A stretch of DNA of 64,000 nt from Lewinellaceae bacterium (GTDB taxonomy: Bacteria > Bacteroidota > Bacteroidia > Chitinophagales > Saprospiraceae): assembly GCA_020636355.1 (NCBI GenBank), contig JACJYB010000002.1, positions 434,001 to 498,000 of the forward strand. Reading direction: 5' to 3'. The notes beneath the pieces are model-generated. The model was not told the origin of the DNA. It made no database searches and was given only the letters and a program-made list of their open reading frames with translations. The translations under genes were made by a program, and so were the position numbers. Each line of letters opens with the position of its first letter. The first letter of the stretch is position 1. Shown here in pieces: positions 62,932-64,000 of this stretch.

Positions 62932-64000
62932 TTATTTCGGATCCATTTCATCTGAACTGCTGATAAAAAGGATATTGCCGGGCAAATCGTAGTCTGTAAA
63001 CATTTTGGCACCCAGCTTTTTAACGGTTTCAGCCAAAAAGCCTATAAATGTCAAATCGGCATCCCGGGACTTTGCAATGATAACTTCATGCGGATTGGCA
63101 TCGTGCGTCCTGGTAATAAATTCAACATTATGTGTTGATATAGGTAATTGACCCGCCTGGATCAATCCGGTCAGCCTGCTCTGTTCCTGATCCATGATAT
63201 CTTCCGTGAAATAAGCATATACCCGTGGTTCTGCGCCGGCCCATTCTTTATGGCCCATCAGGATATAAGCCAGCAATATCATAAGGGTAGCATTCCGGTA
63301 ATCCTGTTGCGTAATCCAGATATGGATGCGCTTACGGATCCCGAATCCCCGATCGGAACTGGCCAGAATGGCTAAATCAAAATCAACGGATCGAATGAGA
63401 TTAAAGTTATCGATCAGATCCGTTAACCCGGTGATATCGTGTTTGGTGTACTCCAGCAGGAGCAGATTGTTATCCGTACCGGCCATTCCCGGAAGTTGGA
63501 TGATTTGGGCGATGGCTGATTGATACGACGGACTGATCATCGTGTCAATGTATATGTTGCTGTCACTGATTTCAGCCATTTTAATCAGACGGTTTTTGGC
63601 CACTTTCGCCTCCCGGTTGAGTTGCCGGGACAAATACCCCGGAACGAAGTGTATGTAGGTACCGAAGCCATATTTATGTGCTATCCAACGCAGCAGATCA
63701 AATGGCCCGATGCGGTCAAACGTATGCTTTGATAACGCCACAACCGACGGTCGCCAACTGCGGGCAGCTTCTTTGTCTGCTTTTTGTAGAAATACCTGCA
63801 GCTGACGGCTGAACTGAAAGATTACTCCCTGAAAGATCAGTGCGATGCTCTTTTTGTCTTTGTTAAAAAATGCAATTAGAAAGTAAAGAGAGACCAATAG
63901 TATCGTCGCCATTATAGCATAAGAGGCATTCATAAAAAACATCAGCCCGAAGCAGGCTATTGCCCCGAATAAGGAGATGTACCACCTCGAACGAAAGCTG
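62932..64000 (-). CDS. SLC12-type amino acid/cation-chloride transporter, C-terminal part
   Basis: The frame is open to the window edge and continues for at least 356 codons; the 5' end of the gene lies outside. The visible part begins with 'SFRSRWYISLFGAIACFGLMFF', the end of the membrane domain, and then a soluble region of about 300 residues ('FDRIGPFDLLRWIAHKYGFGTYI' in part, 'DADLTFIGFLAETVKKLGA') like the cytoplasmic C-terminal domain of Na-K-Cl/SLC12-type and related amino acid permeases. The first half, with the transport pore, cannot be assessed. Confidence in the family is moderate. Confidence 0.7.
   Translation of the reverse strand, partial: SFRSRWYISLFGAIACFGLMFFMNASYAIMATILLVSLYFLIAFFNKDKKSIALIFQGVIFQFSRQLQVFLQKADKEAARSWRPSVVALSKHTFDRIGPFDLLRWIAHKYGFGTYIHFVPGYLSRQLNREAKVAKNRLIKMAEISDSNIYIDTMISPSYQSAIAQIIQLPGMAGTDNNLLLLEYTKHDITGLTDLIDNFNLIRSVDFDLAILASSDRGFGIRKRIHIWITQQDYRNATLMILLAYILMGHKEWAGAEPRVYAYFTEDIMDQEQSRLTGLIQAGQLPISTHNVEFITRTHDANPHEVIIAKSRDADLTFIGFLAETVKKLGAKMFTDYDLPGNILFISSSDEMDPK

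Overview
This window looks like a chromosomal contig of a member of the Bacteroidota, probably from the Saprospiria/Chitinophagia side, although the family cannot be fixed without a database search. The signs are a type IX secretion C-terminal sorting domain, many SPII lipoproteins, a TonB-plug domain protein, paired DUF4252 genes behind an ECF sigma factor, a DUF3822-rsmD pair, the futalosine menaquinone enzyme MqnD, and repeated TAnnTTTG (-7) promoter boxes with few Shine-Dalgarno sequences. Most of it is ordinary housekeeping sequence. No insertion sequence, prophage, CRISPR array, rRNA or tRNA gene was seen.

Layout. 0-12 kb: cytochrome c maturation (ccmC partial, ccmB), a cell-wall amidase, a LuxE-like acyl-protein synthetase, a nucleoside phosphorylase, a GHL10 glycosidase with a transaldolase, a metallo-beta-lactamase-fold protein, the SRP RNA gene (ffs), an RluA-type pseudouridine synthase, mqnD, a candidate small RNA, and alanine dehydrogenase. 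12-19 kb: trmN6, a membrane TPR protein, a secreted phospholipase-D-fold nuclease, and a PIF1-like helicase. 19.1-19.8 kb: a gene-free stretch holding four tandem copies of a structured element, which reads as a non-coding RNA on the minus strand. 19.8-34.4 kb: wbqC, a dynamin-like GTPase, and five exported peptidases (S9, M61, M16, M49-like, HtrA) interrupted by ffh. 34.4-40.4 kb: xseAB, PAP2, an LptF/G permease, and an ECF sigma/anti-sigma/DUF4252 operon. 40.4-54 kb: a sortilin-like beta-propeller, a TlpA-like thioredoxin, pyrB-pyrR, glnS-argS, rsmD-DUF3822, tsaD, and a DUF697-SHOCT protein. 54-64 kb: a 1945-residue alpha-2-macroglobulin, an FAD oxidoreductase with an MmcQ/YjbR protein, a voltage-gated K+ channel with a zinc ribbon, a TonB-plug lipoprotein, and the 3' part of an SLC12-type transporter.

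The most unusual thing is the 19261-19682 array. Each 70-76 bp unit, read on the minus strand, is hairpin 1, an invariant 18-nt linker, then hairpin 2. Hairpin 1 has different sequence but preserved pairing across copies, and hairpin 2 carries a compensatory change. A good minus-strand promoter lies just outside the array and a U6-tailed hairpin ends it. I do not recognise the family. A second candidate small RNA (about 65 nt, promoter plus terminator) lies between mqnD and ald. Both of the classic SRP components, ffs and ffh, are in the window but not adjacent.
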